From: Streptomyces sp. SID12488
Lineage (GTDB): Bacteria; Actinomycetota; Actinomycetes; Streptomycetales; Streptomycetaceae
NCBI RefSeq assembly: GCF_010548275.1
Contig: NZ_JAAGLT010000007.1
Span: forward strand, 186,001 to 250,000
Direction of reading: 5' to 3'
Length of the DNA: 64,000 nucleotides
The notes under the pieces were generated by a model. That model made no database searches. It saw only the letters and a program-made list of their open reading frames with translations, and was not told the origin of the DNA. Below, piece after piece: positions 16,315 through 25,051 of this stretch (its first letter is position 1; every line of letters begins with the position of its first letter). The translations under genes were made by a program, and so were the position numbers.

Positions 16315-16980
16315 GTGGCGCATCTGCTGCATCTGGACGCCAGCGCCCGGAGTGACTCGTTCTCACGGGAGCTCGGCGCGGCCTTCGTCAAACACTGGAA
16401 GACCGCCCACCCGGACGCCACCTACACCTACCGGGACCTGGTGGCGGACCCGGTCACGCCCATCGACGAGGCCCGGGTCCGCCTGGCCACCCAGTCCTCC
16501 GTGAACGGGGTGCGGGGCTTAGAGGCGATGGACGAAGTGGCCGCCGCGCCCGAGCTGGCCGAGGCCTGGGCGGCGACCCGCCCCCTCATCGAGCAGCTCC
16601 TCGCCGCCGACGTCCTGCTCATCGGGACCCCCATGTACAACTTCAGCGTCCCGGGCTCGCTCAAGACCTGGATGGACCGGGTGACCCTGCCGTGGCTGCC
16701 GCTCGCGGGGAAGTCCGCGGTCATCCTCAGCGCCCGCGGCGGTGCCTACGGCCCCGGCACACCCCGGGAGCCCATGGACTTCCAGGAGCCGTACCTGCGC
16801 GCCTACTTCTCCGCACTCGGCCTCGAGGACGTGGAGTTCGTGCACACGGAGCTCACGCACGCCCCGATCATGCCGTTCCTGGCGCAGTTCCGGGACGCCC
16901 ACGAGGAGTCCCGGACCGCCGCTCTGGACGCGGTCGAGGTCCTGGCCACCCGGGTGCCGGCCGAGAACCCCGCGGCCTGA
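16315..16980 (+). CDS. FMN-dependent NADH:azoreductase / quinone reductase (AzoR family)
   Basis: A 221-residue flavodoxin-fold reductase. The FMN phosphate loop is SARSDSFSRELG near residue 10, and MYNFSVPGSLKTWMDRV binds the isoalloxazine ring. It reduces quinones or supplies reduced flavin, so it fits either self-protection from a quinone product or support of the flavin monooxygenases. GTG 16315 has GGAAGGGA upstream. One Leu codon is TTA (16519-16521), adding bldA control. Probably repressed by the divergent MarR protein. Confidence 0.88.
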   Translation: MAHLLHLDASARSDSFSRELGAAFVKHWKTAHPDATYTYRDLVADPVTPIDEARVRLATQSSVNGVRGLEAMDEVAAAPELAEAWAATRPLIEQLLAADVLLIGTPMYNFSVPGSLKTWMDRVTLPWLPLAGKSAVILSARGGAYGPGTPREPMDFQEPYLRAYFSALGLEDVEFVHTELTHAPIMPFLAQFRDAHEESRTAALDAVEVLATRVPAENPAA

Positions 16981-17026
16981 GCCGTCCCAGCACGCACTCA
17001 CGTAAGAGGAGAGGACACCCCGCACG

Positions 17027-17815
17027 ATGGACACCGCACTCAAGGACCGTGTGGTCCTGATCACCGGAGCATCCAAGGGAATCGGCGCCGCGACGGCCCG
17101 GGCCTTCGGCCAGGAGGGCGCCCGGGTCGCCATCACCTACCGCGACAGTCCGGAGAAGGCCGAGAAGGTGGCCTCCGAGGTGGAGGCCGCCGGCGGACAG
17201 GCTCTCGTGGTCCGGCTCGATCTGGAGGACCTGCGCACAGTCGAGGAGGCCGCGAACACCGTCGTCGAGCAGTGGGGCGGGATCGACGTGCTCGTCGCCA
17301 ACGCCGTGCGCTGGGGCGGTGACGGTCCGCCGGACCCGAGCATCCGCTTCGAGGACGTGCCGCTCGAGGAGTGGCAGGCCATGATCGGCGCCAACCTGAT
17401 CGGCGCCGCCGCCCAGGTCCGCGCGGTCCTGCCGAGCATGCGCTCGCGCGGCTGGGGCCGGATCGTGCTGATCTCCTCCAGTGTCGCCGAGGAGGGCCTG
17501 CCCGGCCCCGGACCGTACGGAACCGCCAAGTCCGGTCTCTACGGCCTCGCCCGCAGCCTTGCCTGGGAGGCCGGCCGGGACGGCATCCTCGTCAACGTGG
17601 TGGCGCCCGGCCTCACCCTGACCGACAGCCGCGCGCCCATCCCCAAGTTCGTCACCGACAAGCTGGCCGCCGGCACGCCCACCCGTCGGCTCTCCGACGC
17701 GGACGACGTTGCCAAGCTCGTCCTGTTCCTCGGCTCGGGAGCCAACGGCAACCTCACGGGCGAGGTGGTCCGCGACGGCTCGTCCGCTGCACGCGCGCCC
17801 CACATGGGTCCCTGA
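17027..17815 (+). CDS. SDR-family ketoreductase
   Basis: A 262-residue short-chain dehydrogenase: NADP-binding VLITGASKGIGAATARAFG at the N-terminus, catalytic Ser in LISSSVAEEG, and the YxxxK pair in PYGTAKSGLYG. FabG-like, with substrate likely a polyketide or anthrone/quinone carbonyl. It lies 46 nt after the azoreductase and is closed by a strong terminator, so these two form a short operon separate from the long downstream one. Confidence 0.88.
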   Translation: MDTALKDRVVLITGASKGIGAATARAFGQEGARVAITYRDSPEKAEKVASEVEAAGGQALVVRLDLEDLRTVEEAANTVVEQWGGIDVLVANAVRWGGDGPPDPSIRFEDVPLEEWQAMIGANLIGAAAQVRAVLPSMRSRGWGRIVLISSSVAEEGLPGPGPYGTAKSGLYGLARSLAWEAGRDGILVNVVAPGLTLTDSRAPIPKFVTDKLAAGTPTRRLSDADDVAKLVLFLGSGANGNLTGEVVRDGSSAARAPHMGP

Positions 17816-17848
17816 CGCCGTAGCACCGTAGCGCCGTACCACCTCTGA

Positions 17849-17891
17849 CCGGGGTTCCGTCCGACATCGTCGGACGGAACCCCGGTTTTTT
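17849..17891 (+). terminator. Strong rho-independent terminator
   Basis: A perfect 17-bp stem (starting CCGGGGTTCCGTCC) with an ATC loop is followed by six T residues. It is the most canonical terminator in the window and separates the azoreductase-SDR unit from the following operon. Confidence 0.92.
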
Positions 17892-18070
17892 CGTGCCCGG
17901 ACAGCCGGCACCGCCCGCCCCGGCTGCACTCCGTGACCTGTTGTGCGGCACGGGGTGACGGAGATTGTCTCGGTAGTGCTCTGACGCCCCGGTGGGGCTC
18001 CGCCCCGGACGATGACTCAGGAGGGCGGCGCGGAGCCGCCCCACACAGCGGAGAGGAAGGGCAGCGGCTC

Positions 18071-18727
18071 ATGCAACCCCGAATCGCCATCGTCTACTTC
18101 AGCTCCAGCGGGGTGATCTCCCGGGTGGCCGAGCACCTGGCGGAAGGGGCCGCGGCGCAGAACGCGGAGGTCCGGGTACGCGCCCTGGGCGCGACCGGCG
18201 GGAACCCCGCCCCGAAAGCCGGCCGGCTCGTCGAGCCGACACTCGACGACCTCGACTGGGCCGACGGACTGCTGATCGGCACGCCCACCTGGTTCGGCAA
18301 CATCGCGGCCCCGCTCAAGGCGTTCCTGGACACCACGAGCCCGCTGGCGCTGCACGGCCGGCTGGCGGACAAGCCCGTCACCGGCTTCACCAGTGCCTCG
18401 CTGCCCAACGGCGGCCAGGAGGCGGCGCTCCTCGCGCTGTACCACACGATGTTCCACTGGGGCTCGCTGATCGTGCCCACCGGATACACCCACCCCGTGC
18501 TGCGCAAGGTCGGCGGCAACCCCTACGGCCTGTCCGTGACGGCACCGGACTCGGGCGAACTGACGGCCGACCAGATCGAGGCGGCACGCTTCGTCGGCGG
18601 CCGGATCACCCGGCTGGCCCGGCAACACGGCCCCGCCGGCCTGCATGCCGTACGGGAACTCTGGTCGGCCGACCTGCCCGCGCGCCCCCTGGAAACGTTC
18701 GCCGCGGCGGACGCCCGGCGCGCGTGA
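18071..18727 (+). CDS. WrbA-like NAD(P)H:quinone oxidoreductase (flavodoxin fold)
   Basis: A 218-residue flavoprotein with the FMN phosphate loop IVYFSSSGVISRVAEHLAEG at the N-terminus and GTPTWFGNIAAPLKAFLDTT in the middle, as in WrbA/NQO enzymes. It would reduce quinone intermediates or protect against redox cycling. ATG 18071 is the first Met matching the family start, after a GGAGAGGAAGGG stretch; the frame remains open far upstream through the terminator, which is not plausible coding. First gene of the long biosynthetic operon. Confidence 0.87.
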   Translation: MQPRIAIVYFSSSGVISRVAEHLAEGAAAQNAEVRVRALGATGGNPAPKAGRLVEPTLDDLDWADGLLIGTPTWFGNIAAPLKAFLDTTSPLALHGRLADKPVTGFTSASLPNGGQEAALLALYHTMFHWGSLIVPTGYTHPVLRKVGGNPYGLSVTAPDSGELTADQIEAARFVGGRITRLARQHGPAGLHAVRELWSADLPARPLETFAAADARRA

Positions 18728-18767
18728 CCCCAGAGCTCCTGCCCCCTCACCAAGGCGAGAGGTTCCG

Positions 18768-19883
18768 ATGAACGCGAGAACACGAGTGGCGGTGGTCGGC
18801 GCGGGCTGGGCCGGCGGACTGCACCTGGAAGGCTTCCGGCGCGCGGACGCCGAACTGGTGGGCGTCTTCAGCCGCACCCGGAGCCGGGCCGAGGACCTGG
18901 CCGCCCGGTACGGAGTGCCGGTGGTCGCGGACACCCTCGACGAGCTCCTGAGCGAGGCCCGCCCCGACGTGGTGTCCATCGCCTCGCCGCCGCCCGCCCA
19001 TCACGAACAGGTCCTGCAGGCCGTGGAGGCCGGCTGCCACGTGCTGTGCGACAAGCCGGTCGGCATGACGGCCGGCGAGGTCCAGGACATGCTCACCGCC
19101 GCCACGAAGAAGGGTGTCCAGCACGCCACCGGCTTCATCTGGCGCGGCGACCCCGGACTGTCCCGGATGCGGGACCTCGTACGCGGCGGACGGGTGGGCC
19201 GGGTGCGCGAGGTCCACAGCACCTGTGCCCTGGGCGCGCCCCGGATGGCCATGAACTGGATATACGACGAGTCGGAGGGCGGCGGTGGGCTCATGCAGCA
19301 CGGCACCCACGTCATCGACCGGCTGCGCTGGCTGCTCGACGCCGAGTTCACCTCGCTGTGCGGACGGCTCTCCCACGACGTACGCACCGCACCCGTCGGC
19401 CCCGAGTTCCACAACACGCTCGACGCCTTCGCCTGGGCCCGGGACAACCACGGACGCGACCACGAAGCGGTACCGCGGGCCGAGGTCACCGCCGATGTCG
19501 GCTACGACGTCCTGGCCGAGCTGAGCAACGGAGTACGGGTGCGGCTGTGGGAGTCCACCCATCTCACCGGACCCGCCGAGGAAGAGGTGACCGTCATCGG
19601 CGACGAGGGCGCCCTGACCTGGGGCGGCACGGATGGACTGACCTTCCGGCCGACCGGCGGGGCGGCGCAGCCCCTCACGGTCGACGGCATGTCCGGCTCG
19701 GGCGCCAACACGCGCCACGAAGTGGGCCTGCGGCGCTGGGAGCGGCTCGCCACGTCCTTCCTCGCCTCCGTCCGCACCGGAACTCCCCAGGACCACCCGA
19801 CTCTCGAAGACGGCTGGCACGTGGCGCGCATCGTCGACGCCGTCAAGCGCAGCCACGCGACCCGATGCTGGGAGGAAGTATGA
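18768..19883 (+). CDS. Gfo/Idh/MocA-family NAD(P)-dependent oxidoreductase
   Basis: A 371-residue dehydrogenase. The Rossmann start is VAVVGAGWAGGLHLEGF, and the catalytic motif CDKPVG contains the conserved Lys. The C-terminal alpha/beta domain includes GGGLMQHGTHVIDRLRWLL with the conserved His. The family usually acts on sugars or cyclitols; in an aromatic cluster without sugar genes its substrate is unclear and could be a ring alcohol or ketone. GAGAGG precedes ATG 18768. The stop overlaps the next ATG (ATGA). Confidence 0.85.
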   Translation: MNARTRVAVVGAGWAGGLHLEGFRRADAELVGVFSRTRSRAEDLAARYGVPVVADTLDELLSEARPDVVSIASPPPAHHEQVLQAVEAGCHVLCDKPVGMTAGEVQDMLTAATKKGVQHATGFIWRGDPGLSRMRDLVRGGRVGRVREVHSTCALGAPRMAMNWIYDESEGGGGLMQHGTHVIDRLRWLLDAEFTSLCGRLSHDVRTAPVGPEFHNTLDAFAWARDNHGRDHEAVPRAEVTADVGYDVLAELSNGVRVRLWESTHLTGPAEEEVTVIGDEGALTWGGTDGLTFRPTGGAAQPLTVDGMSGSGANTRHEVGLRRWERLATSFLASVRTGTPQDHPTLEDGWHVARIVDAVKRSHATRCWEEV

Positions 19884-20224
19884 GCGAGCAGGCCCCCACG
19901 GTCCCGAGCGACCACCTGCGGGTGATGTTCTTCCTGACCGTCGAGGAGGAGGCGCAGGATCGTTTCCTCACCGCCTACGACCGGATCTGCGCCGATGTGG
20001 CCGACGTTCCGGGCCATGTCATGGACCAGGTGTGCCAGTCACTCGCCGACCCCCGTGAATGGGTGATCACGAGCGAGTGGCGCAGCGCCCAGGACTTCCT
20101 CACCTGGGAGGCGGGCGAGGGACACCGTGAACTGGCGATGCCCCTCGTCGCGGAGACCACCTCCCGCCGCTCCCTGCGCTTCGCCGTACGGCGGGAAACG
20201 CGCCAGAAGGCGGGGTCCCGATGA
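19880..20224 (+). CDS. Antibiotic biosynthesis monooxygenase (ABM) family protein
   Basis: A 114-residue dimeric alpha+beta barrel protein of the ABM/YgiN fold (VMFFLTVEEEAQDRFLTAY, then WVITSEWRSAQDFLTWEAG). Cofactor-free quinone-forming oxygenases such as TcmH and ActVA-orf6 share this fold, so conversion of an anthrone-type ring to a quinone is the likely role. The ATG overlaps the upstream stop with GGAGGAAG before it, and the end overlaps the FAD monooxygenase start. Confidence 0.82.
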   Translation: MSEQAPTVPSDHLRVMFFLTVEEEAQDRFLTAYDRICADVADVPGHVMDQVCQSLADPREWVITSEWRSAQDFLTWEAGEGHRELAMPLVAETTSRRSLRFAVRRETRQKAGSR

Positions 20225-21435
20225 CCGCCCGGGGCCGGGTCCTCGTCGCGGGCGCGGGCATCGCGGGCCTCGCCGTCGCCGTCGCCCTGCGCGACACCGG
20301 ATTCGACGTGACCGTCCATGAACGGGCGGCCGACGGCCTCGGCGCCGTCGGCTCCGCCATGGGACTGAATCCGGCGGCCGTACTGGCCCTGCGCGCCCTC
20401 GGGCTCGACGGTCAGGTGATCGCGAGCGGCGCCGAGGTGCACCGCTGGGAGCTGCTGAACTGGGACGGCGAACGCATCGGCGGCTGGCCGCAGACCAAGG
20501 TCTCCGAGGCGTTCGGCGCGCCGAGCATCACCCTCCCGCGCGCCCGCCTCCACCAGACCCTCCACGCGGCTCTGCCCGACGGGCAACTGCGTCGGGGATC
20601 CACCGTCGCCGGGTACCGCGAGACCGCCGCCGGAGTCGACCTCCTGCTGTCCGACGGCACCTACGAACGCGGTCACCTGCTCATCGGCGCCGACGGTCTG
20701 CGCTCGGCCGTCCGTCGTCAGATGCACGGCGACACCCCTCCGCGTCCGGCGGGCTTCACCGCCTGGCGGGCCGTCAGTGACAGGGCGGCCGACGACGGTT
20801 CCTCGACGGCGCGTCAGATCCTCGGCTCGGGAGCGACGTTCGGATCCTGGCCGCTGCCCGGCGGACGGACGTACTGGGTCGCGACCCTCGCGGACGAGGA
20901 ACAGGAGGCGGCCGGACTCACCCACGGGACGGACGCCACCGCACACACACCGAAGGACCACGCCGCCCTCGCGGACGCCTTCCGCGCGGCACCACCGTCG
21001 GCCGCCGCGCTGATCGAGGCGACCACGCCCGCGAAGGTCCTCCGGACCCCGATCCTCGACCGGCCACCGCTGGCCGGCTGGTCCACCGTACGCACCCTGC
21101 TCGTCGGCGACGCGGCCCATCCCATGGTGCCCACCACCGGCCAGGGCGGCGGGCAGGCGCTGCTGGACGCCATCGCGCTCGCGGACGTACTGCAGGGCGC
21201 CGACCTGCACGACCACCACGGTCTGGCCGGGCGCCTGCACCACTTCGAGGAACAGCGCTTCCCGGTGGCCACCGGCGCCGCCCAGGCCGCATGGCACCTC
21301 GGGCGCCTGCACCACGAACGCGATCCGGAGCAGGTCGCCCTGCGAGACCGCCGCTTCCAAGCCGTCACCGAGGCCGAATGGCTCGGTCGACAGGGCCTCG
21401 GCCCGGCATCCACCGCCGTCTCCAGGAGCGCCTGA
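20221..21435 (+). CDS. FAD-dependent aromatic monooxygenase (PHBH type)
   Basis: A 404-residue class A flavoprotein monooxygenase: GxGxxG in VAGAGIAGLAVAVALRDTG, GADGLRSAVRRQM (DG motif) and LLVGDAAHPMVPTTGQGGGQALLDA (GD motif) for FAD binding. Likely hydroxylates an aromatic ring of the polyketide with NAD(P)H. It lacks the C-terminal thioredoxin-like domain of the longer RdmE/PgaE-like enzymes. Coupled at both ends (ATGA upstream, TGATG downstream). Confidence 0.9.
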   Translation: MTARGRVLVAGAGIAGLAVAVALRDTGFDVTVHERAADGLGAVGSAMGLNPAAVLALRALGLDGQVIASGAEVHRWELLNWDGERIGGWPQTKVSEAFGAPSITLPRARLHQTLHAALPDGQLRRGSTVAGYRETAAGVDLLLSDGTYERGHLLIGADGLRSAVRRQMHGDTPPRPAGFTAWRAVSDRAADDGSSTARQILGSGATFGSWPLPGGRTYWVATLADEEQEAAGLTHGTDATAHTPKDHAALADAFRAAPPSAAALIEATTPAKVLRTPILDRPPLAGWSTVRTLLVGDAAHPMVPTTGQGGGQALLDAIALADVLQGADLHDHHGLAGRLHHFEEQRFPVATGAAQAAWHLGRLHHERDPEQVALRDRRFQAVTEAEWLGRQGLGPASTAVSRSA

Positions 21436-22166
21436 TGAACCGATACGCACTCACCTTCACCGTGGAACCGGGCAGCGAGCCCGAGGTCGCCCGCATCCTG
21501 TCCGGCTACGGCCGCCCCGCCGCAGGCCGCCGGGCCGGTGGCCCCCCGCTGTTGCGCCGCACCTCGGTGTTCCTCTCGGAAAACCGGGTGATCAGGGTGA
21601 TCGACGTCGACGGCAGGCTCGGCGAGGTCATGGCGCACCTCGCGGAGCAGCCCCAGATCAGGGCAGTCGAGGAGGCACTCGACCCGCACCTTCAGGAGCC
21701 CCGGGACCTGTCCGGCGGCGACGGCATCCGAGCCTTCCTGCACCGTGCGCTCCTCCCCGTCGTCCACGACCGGGACACCGCCGGGCACCTGCTGCCGCAG
21801 AGCCCGGCCGAACAGCGGGGAAACCGCGTCGCGCTGCTCTACCCGGCCCGGCCGGGAAGCGGCGGCGAACTCGCCGAACTCCTCGCCGGCACCCGGGTCC
21901 TGCACCCCGACACCCCGACCACCCTCGCCCGCACCACGATCTTCCGGCGCGGTGACGTGGTCCTCCGCCTGGCCGAGGTGCACGGCGACACCGGCGAGGC
22001 CCTGGACCGGATCGCCGCGGCGGCCGTCCGCTCCGGCGGCGCCGACAAGCTGGCCGCGCTGGTCACGGCGGACGAGAACCTCCACGACACCGACGGATTC
22101 CGGGCCTTCCTGGAGCGGATCTCCGTGCGCATGCTCACGGACCGCCGGATCGGAGCGCCGGCATGA
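21435..22166 (+). CDS. SchA/CurD-like protein with two tandem domains
   Basis: A 243-residue protein with two related halves. The first ends in VIRVIDVDGRLGEVMAHLAEQP...GIRAFLHRAL (to ~110) and the second in VVLRLAEVHGDTGEALDRIA...GFRAFLERI. This SchA/CurD family occurs in spore-pigment and pentangular polyphenol clusters beside KS/CLF genes, where its exact step is unsettled; it is often thought to assist cyclisation or oxygenation. Its presence supports assignment of the cluster to the extended aromatic polyketides. Confidence 0.82.
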   Translation: MNRYALTFTVEPGSEPEVARILSGYGRPAAGRRAGGPPLLRRTSVFLSENRVIRVIDVDGRLGEVMAHLAEQPQIRAVEEALDPHLQEPRDLSGGDGIRAFLHRALLPVVHDRDTAGHLLPQSPAEQRGNRVALLYPARPGSGGELAELLAGTRVLHPDTPTTLARTTIFRRGDVVLRLAEVHGDTGEALDRIAAAAVRSGGADKLAALVTADENLHDTDGFRAFLERISVRMLTDRRIGAPA

Positions 22167-23068
22167 GCACCGACCAGAGCGCCGGTACGGGCACCGCCGT
22201 CGCGGTCGTCGGCCTGGGCGTGATGGGCGGCGGCATCGCCCGCCGCCTCCTCGCGCGGGGCATCACCCCGACCGTCTGGAACCGTTCCCCGGAGCCCGCC
22301 CGGGCGGTCGCCGAACTCGGGGCGACCGTGACACGGACACCCGCCCTGGCGGCCCGTCACGCCGATGTCGTCCTGGTCTCCCTCGCGGACGGTACGGCCA
22401 CCGAACAGGCGCTGCTCGGCCCGGACGGTGTGCTCGCCGACGGCCCGATCGACGGCGTCCTCGCCTCCGCGAGCACCATCTCGCCGGACCTCCTGCGCGT
22501 CCTGCGCGAGCGCACGCCCCACGTACTCGACCTTGGCCTGCTCGGCAACGGCCACCACGCGGAGAACGGTGAACTGCGGATCTACGTCGGCGGAACGGAC
22601 AAGGACCTGGCCCGGGCACAACACGTCCTCGATGCCATCGCGAAGCAGGTGGTGCACATCGGCGGTCCCGGTGACGGCATGCGGCTCAAGCTGCTCATGA
22701 ACACCCTGATGGGCATTCAGGTGCAGGCCATGGCCGAGGCGACAGCCCTCGGGGAGTCCGTCGGACTGGACCGCGCGGTCGTCCTCGACGCCATCACCGT
22801 CAGCGGATTCGCCACGCCGGTCATGGGCTTCAAGGCCCGTCGACTGGCCGCCGGGCGCTACGACGACCCCGACTTCCGGCTTCGGCTCATGGCCAAGGAC
22901 CTGAGCCTCGCCGTGGCCGAGGCCGACCGGACCGGCCTCGGCCTGCCCCTCGTCCAGGCTGCCCTGGCCACCCACGAGGAGTCCGTACGCCGGGGCGACG
23001 GAGACCTCGACTGCGCCGCCGTCGCGCGTACCGTCGCGGCGCCGAACGGTGAGGGGACGCGGCCGTGA
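22163..23068 (+). CDS. NAD(P)-dependent beta-hydroxyacid dehydrogenase (6PGDH/HIBADH-like)
   Basis: A 301-residue protein with the N-terminal nucleotide fold VVGLGVMGGGIARRLL, a GG-type substrate loop in the middle, and the catalytic Lys in LKLLMNTLMG before an all-helical C-terminus. Relatives reduce or oxidise beta-hydroxy acids and imines. It is unusual in aromatic polyketide clusters and, with the adjacent amidohydrolase and the Gfo/Idh enzyme, may form a sub-pathway. Overlaps both neighbours by 4 nt. Confidence 0.85.
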   Translation: MSTDQSAGTGTAVAVVGLGVMGGGIARRLLARGITPTVWNRSPEPARAVAELGATVTRTPALAARHADVVLVSLADGTATEQALLGPDGVLADGPIDGVLASASTISPDLLRVLRERTPHVLDLGLLGNGHHAENGELRIYVGGTDKDLARAQHVLDAIAKQVVHIGGPGDGMRLKLLMNTLMGIQVQAMAEATALGESVGLDRAVVLDAITVSGFATPVMGFKARRLAAGRYDDPDFRLRLMAKDLSLAVAEADRTGLGLPLVQAALATHEESVRRGDGDLDCAAVARTVAAPNGEGTRP

Positions 23069-24561
23069 CCATCGACGTGCACGGCCATCTCAGCCCCCCG
23101 GAGTCGCTGCGCAGGTTCCCCATGCCCCGCTCGCTCGGGGACGCCGAGTCGATGATCGAGACCAAGCTCGCCGCCGGAGTGGACCTCACGGTCATCGGCA
23201 GCCCCGTCGGCGCGGGCGCCATGGTTCCCGTCCCGGGCGTGGACAACTACGCGCAGTCCGAAGAGGAGCTGGCCCGCTTCCACGACTGGCTCGGCGAGTT
23301 GGTCGCCCGGTACCCGCACCATCTGCGCGCCTACGTCTATGTCAACCCGTTCGGCGGCGAGGCCCACCTCGAGGCCGCCCGCGCCCGTCTCGTCCAGGAC
23401 GAGTTCGTCGGCCTCATCGCCAACACCAGCGTGGCGGGCCGCTACCTCGACCACCCCGACGCCGCCGACTTCTTCGCCCTCGCGGCCGAGACCGAGGTGC
23501 CCGTCCTTCTGCACGCCCCCGCCGCCCCCGCCGCCGGTGCCGGCCTCGCGGACCTGATGGCGGTCGAACAGCTCGGCCGGTTCGCCGATGTCACCATCGG
23601 CCTCGCCTGCTGCGTCCTCGGCGGATGGCTGGAGCGCCACCCCGGCCTGCGCCTCATCGCCCAGGGCGCGGTCGCCGCCCTCGCCCTCCTCGCGGAGAAG
23701 CTCGACCGCGCCTGGTCGCCGGAACACTGGCAGCGGGGCAGGGCCGCCGACGCCACGCCAGACCCGAACCGTGACTCCGCCTCCGATCCGAGCCTGGGCT
23801 CCGGACCGAACCTCGCCTCCGGCCTCGACCCCGGCTCCGATTCGGGCCTCGGCCTTGGCTCCGGCTCCGGTTCGGGTCTCGGCCTCGGCTCCGGCTCCGG
23901 CTCCGATTCGGGTCTTGGTTCCGGTTCGGGCTCCGGTTCGGGTCTCGGGTCCGGTTCCGGCTTCGGTCCGAACCGCGACTCCGGCCCTGGTCCGAACCGC
24001 AACTCCGGTTCGTGTCTCGGCCGAGACTCCGACCCTGGCTCCGGTTCGGGTCTCGGGTCCGGTTCCGCTTTCGGTCCGAACCGCGACTCAGGCCCCGGTC
24101 CGAACCACAACTCCGGTTCGGGTCTCGGCCGAGACTCCGGCTCCGGTCCTGGCTTCGGTGCCGGCGGTGGTCCGCGCGCTGGTGCCGGCGACGGTCCCGG
24201 CCCGGGGTTCGGCAACGGCAACGGGCCCGGGTCCGGCTTCGCTGCCGGGCGCGGCTCGCGGCCCGCGTCCGCCGCCACGCCCCGCCTCCCGCATCCGCCC
24301 AGCAGCTACCTGAACCGCATCTGGGTGGACACCGCGACCCCCTCCGCCACCGCCGTGGAGCTGGCCCTGCGTGTCTTCGGCCCGGACAAGGTGCTCTACG
24401 GCACCGACTCACCGCCCCTGCCCGGCGCGTCGGTCGAAGGAGGGCTCCGGCTCGTCGAGCGCCTCGACATCCCCGAGGCACAACGGCAGGCCATCCGCGA
24501 GGGCAATGCCCGCGCGCTGTTCGGGGCCGGGCTGCCGAGCTCGGTACAGGCCGGCGCGTGA
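23065..24561 (+). CDS. Amidohydrolase-family (ACMSD-like) protein with 190-residue Gly/Ser-rich insertion
   Basis: A 498-residue protein. Residues 1-222 and 413-498 together make a usual-size amidohydrolase_2/ACMSD TIM barrel: the HxH metal motif is HGH at 6-8, LLHAPA carries the next His, and the late Asp is in [11 protein letters not shown]. The expected His of the conserved AHxGG segment is Gln ([10 protein letters not shown]). Residues ~223-412 are an in-frame low-complexity insertion of Gly, Ser, Asp, Asn and Arg, in part a 36-residue tandem repeat. ACMSD relatives decarboxylate aromatic acids, so decarboxylation or hydrolysis of a polyketide acid is possible; catalysis may be altered. 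Both ends of the barrel stay in one frame. Confidence 0.8.
   Translation: MTIDVHGHLSPPESLRRFPMPRSLGDAESMIETKLAAGVDLTVIGSPVGAGAMVPVPGVDNYAQSEEELARFHDWLGELVARYPHHLRAYVYVNPFGGEAHLEAARARLVQDEFVGLIANTSVAGRYLDHPDAADFFALAAETEVPVLLHAPAAPAAGAGLADLMAVEQLGRFADVTIGLACCVLGGWLERHPGLRLIAQGAVAALALLAEKLDRAWSPEHWQRGRAADATPDPNRDSASDPSLGSGPNLASGLDPGSDSGLGLGSGSGSGLGLGSGSGSDSGLGSGSGSGSGLGSGSGFGPNRDSGPGPNRNSGSCLGRDSDPGSGSGLGSGSAFGPNRDSGPGPNHNSGSGLGRDSGSGPGFGAGGGPRAGAGDGPGPGFGNGNGPGSGFAAGRGSRPASAATPRLPHPPSSYLNRIWVDTATPSATAVELALRVFGPDKVLYGTDSPPLPGASVEGGLRLVERLDIPEAQRQAIREGNARALFGAGLPSSVQAGA
23941..24139 (+). repeat. 108-bp in-frame tandem duplication inside the amidohydrolase gene
   Basis: The segment from 23941 (GGTCTCGGGTCCGGTTCC) recurs at 24049 with only a few substitutions through ~24139, a period of 108 bp or 36 codons. 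It is embedded in a longer stretch (23760-24280) of degenerate GGxTCC-type hexamers. The phase keeps the reading frame. Slippage or unequal recombination is the likely origin. Confidence 0.85.
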
Positions 24562-24655
24562 CCGACGTACCACGCACCACATCTCCAGGACCTTCCAGCA
24601 CGTGCACGGCCGCGCCGCACCCACACCACCACCTTCCAGTCCGCTTGGAGTCTCC

Positions 24656-25051
24656 GTGACCACCAGCAAGCCCACCATCCGGATCGTCGGCATCGACGAC
24701 GTCCCCGCCAACCGCAAGCGCGGCGGCGACATGCGCACCCTCCTCAGCCCCGGCACGGTCGGTTCCACCTCGGGCTTCATGGGCGTGGCGATCCTCCAGC
24801 CCGGAGAGCGCGTGGTGGAGCACTACCACCCGTACTCCGAGGAGTTCCTGTACCTGACCACCGGCAGCATCACCGTCGACCTCGACGGCGTGCCCCACGA
24901 GGCGCGCGCCGGTCAGGGGCTCCTGGTTCCGATCGGTGTCCGGCACCGAGTGCGCAACACCGGTGAGGAGGAGGCACGCATCGTCTTCCACCTCGGCCCC
25001 CTGGCCCCCCGGCCCGAGCTCGGCCACGTCGACACCGAGGTGTTGTCGTGA
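24656..25051 (+). CDS. Cupin-domain protein (polyketide cyclase/oxygenase candidate)
   Basis: A 131-residue single cupin. Motif 1 is the region [22 protein letters not shown], with HxH...E metal ligands; motif 2 is [10 protein letters not shown]. Small cupins stand beside KS genes in many aromatic clusters and are taken as cyclases or metal-dependent oxygenases. The GTG at 24656 has TTGGAG at good spacing. A 94-nt gap separates it from the amidohydrolase, so an internal promoter is possible; its end overlaps the KS start (GTGA). Confidence 0.85.
   Translation: MTTSKPTIRIVGIDDVPANRKRGGDMRTLLSPGTVGSTSGFMGVAILQPGERVVEHYHPYSEEFLYLTTGSITVDLDGVPHEARAGQGLLVPIGVRHRVRNTGEEEARIVFHLGPLAPRPELGHVDTEVLS

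Noticed and set aside
17933..18070. N-terminal extension of the WrbA-like protein
   Set aside because: It gives a sequence without flavodoxin similarity just past a strong terminator; family homology begins at ATG 18071.
19046..19879. Long frame upstream of the ABM gene suggesting a 392-residue fusion
   Set aside because: It overlaps the Gfo/Idh gene in another frame; ABM homology starts at ATG 19880 with its own ribosome site.
23760..24280. Repeat block considered as CRISPR or mobile element
   Set aside because: Repeats are degenerate hexamers and one 108-bp in-frame duplication without spacers; no cas or transposase gene nearby.
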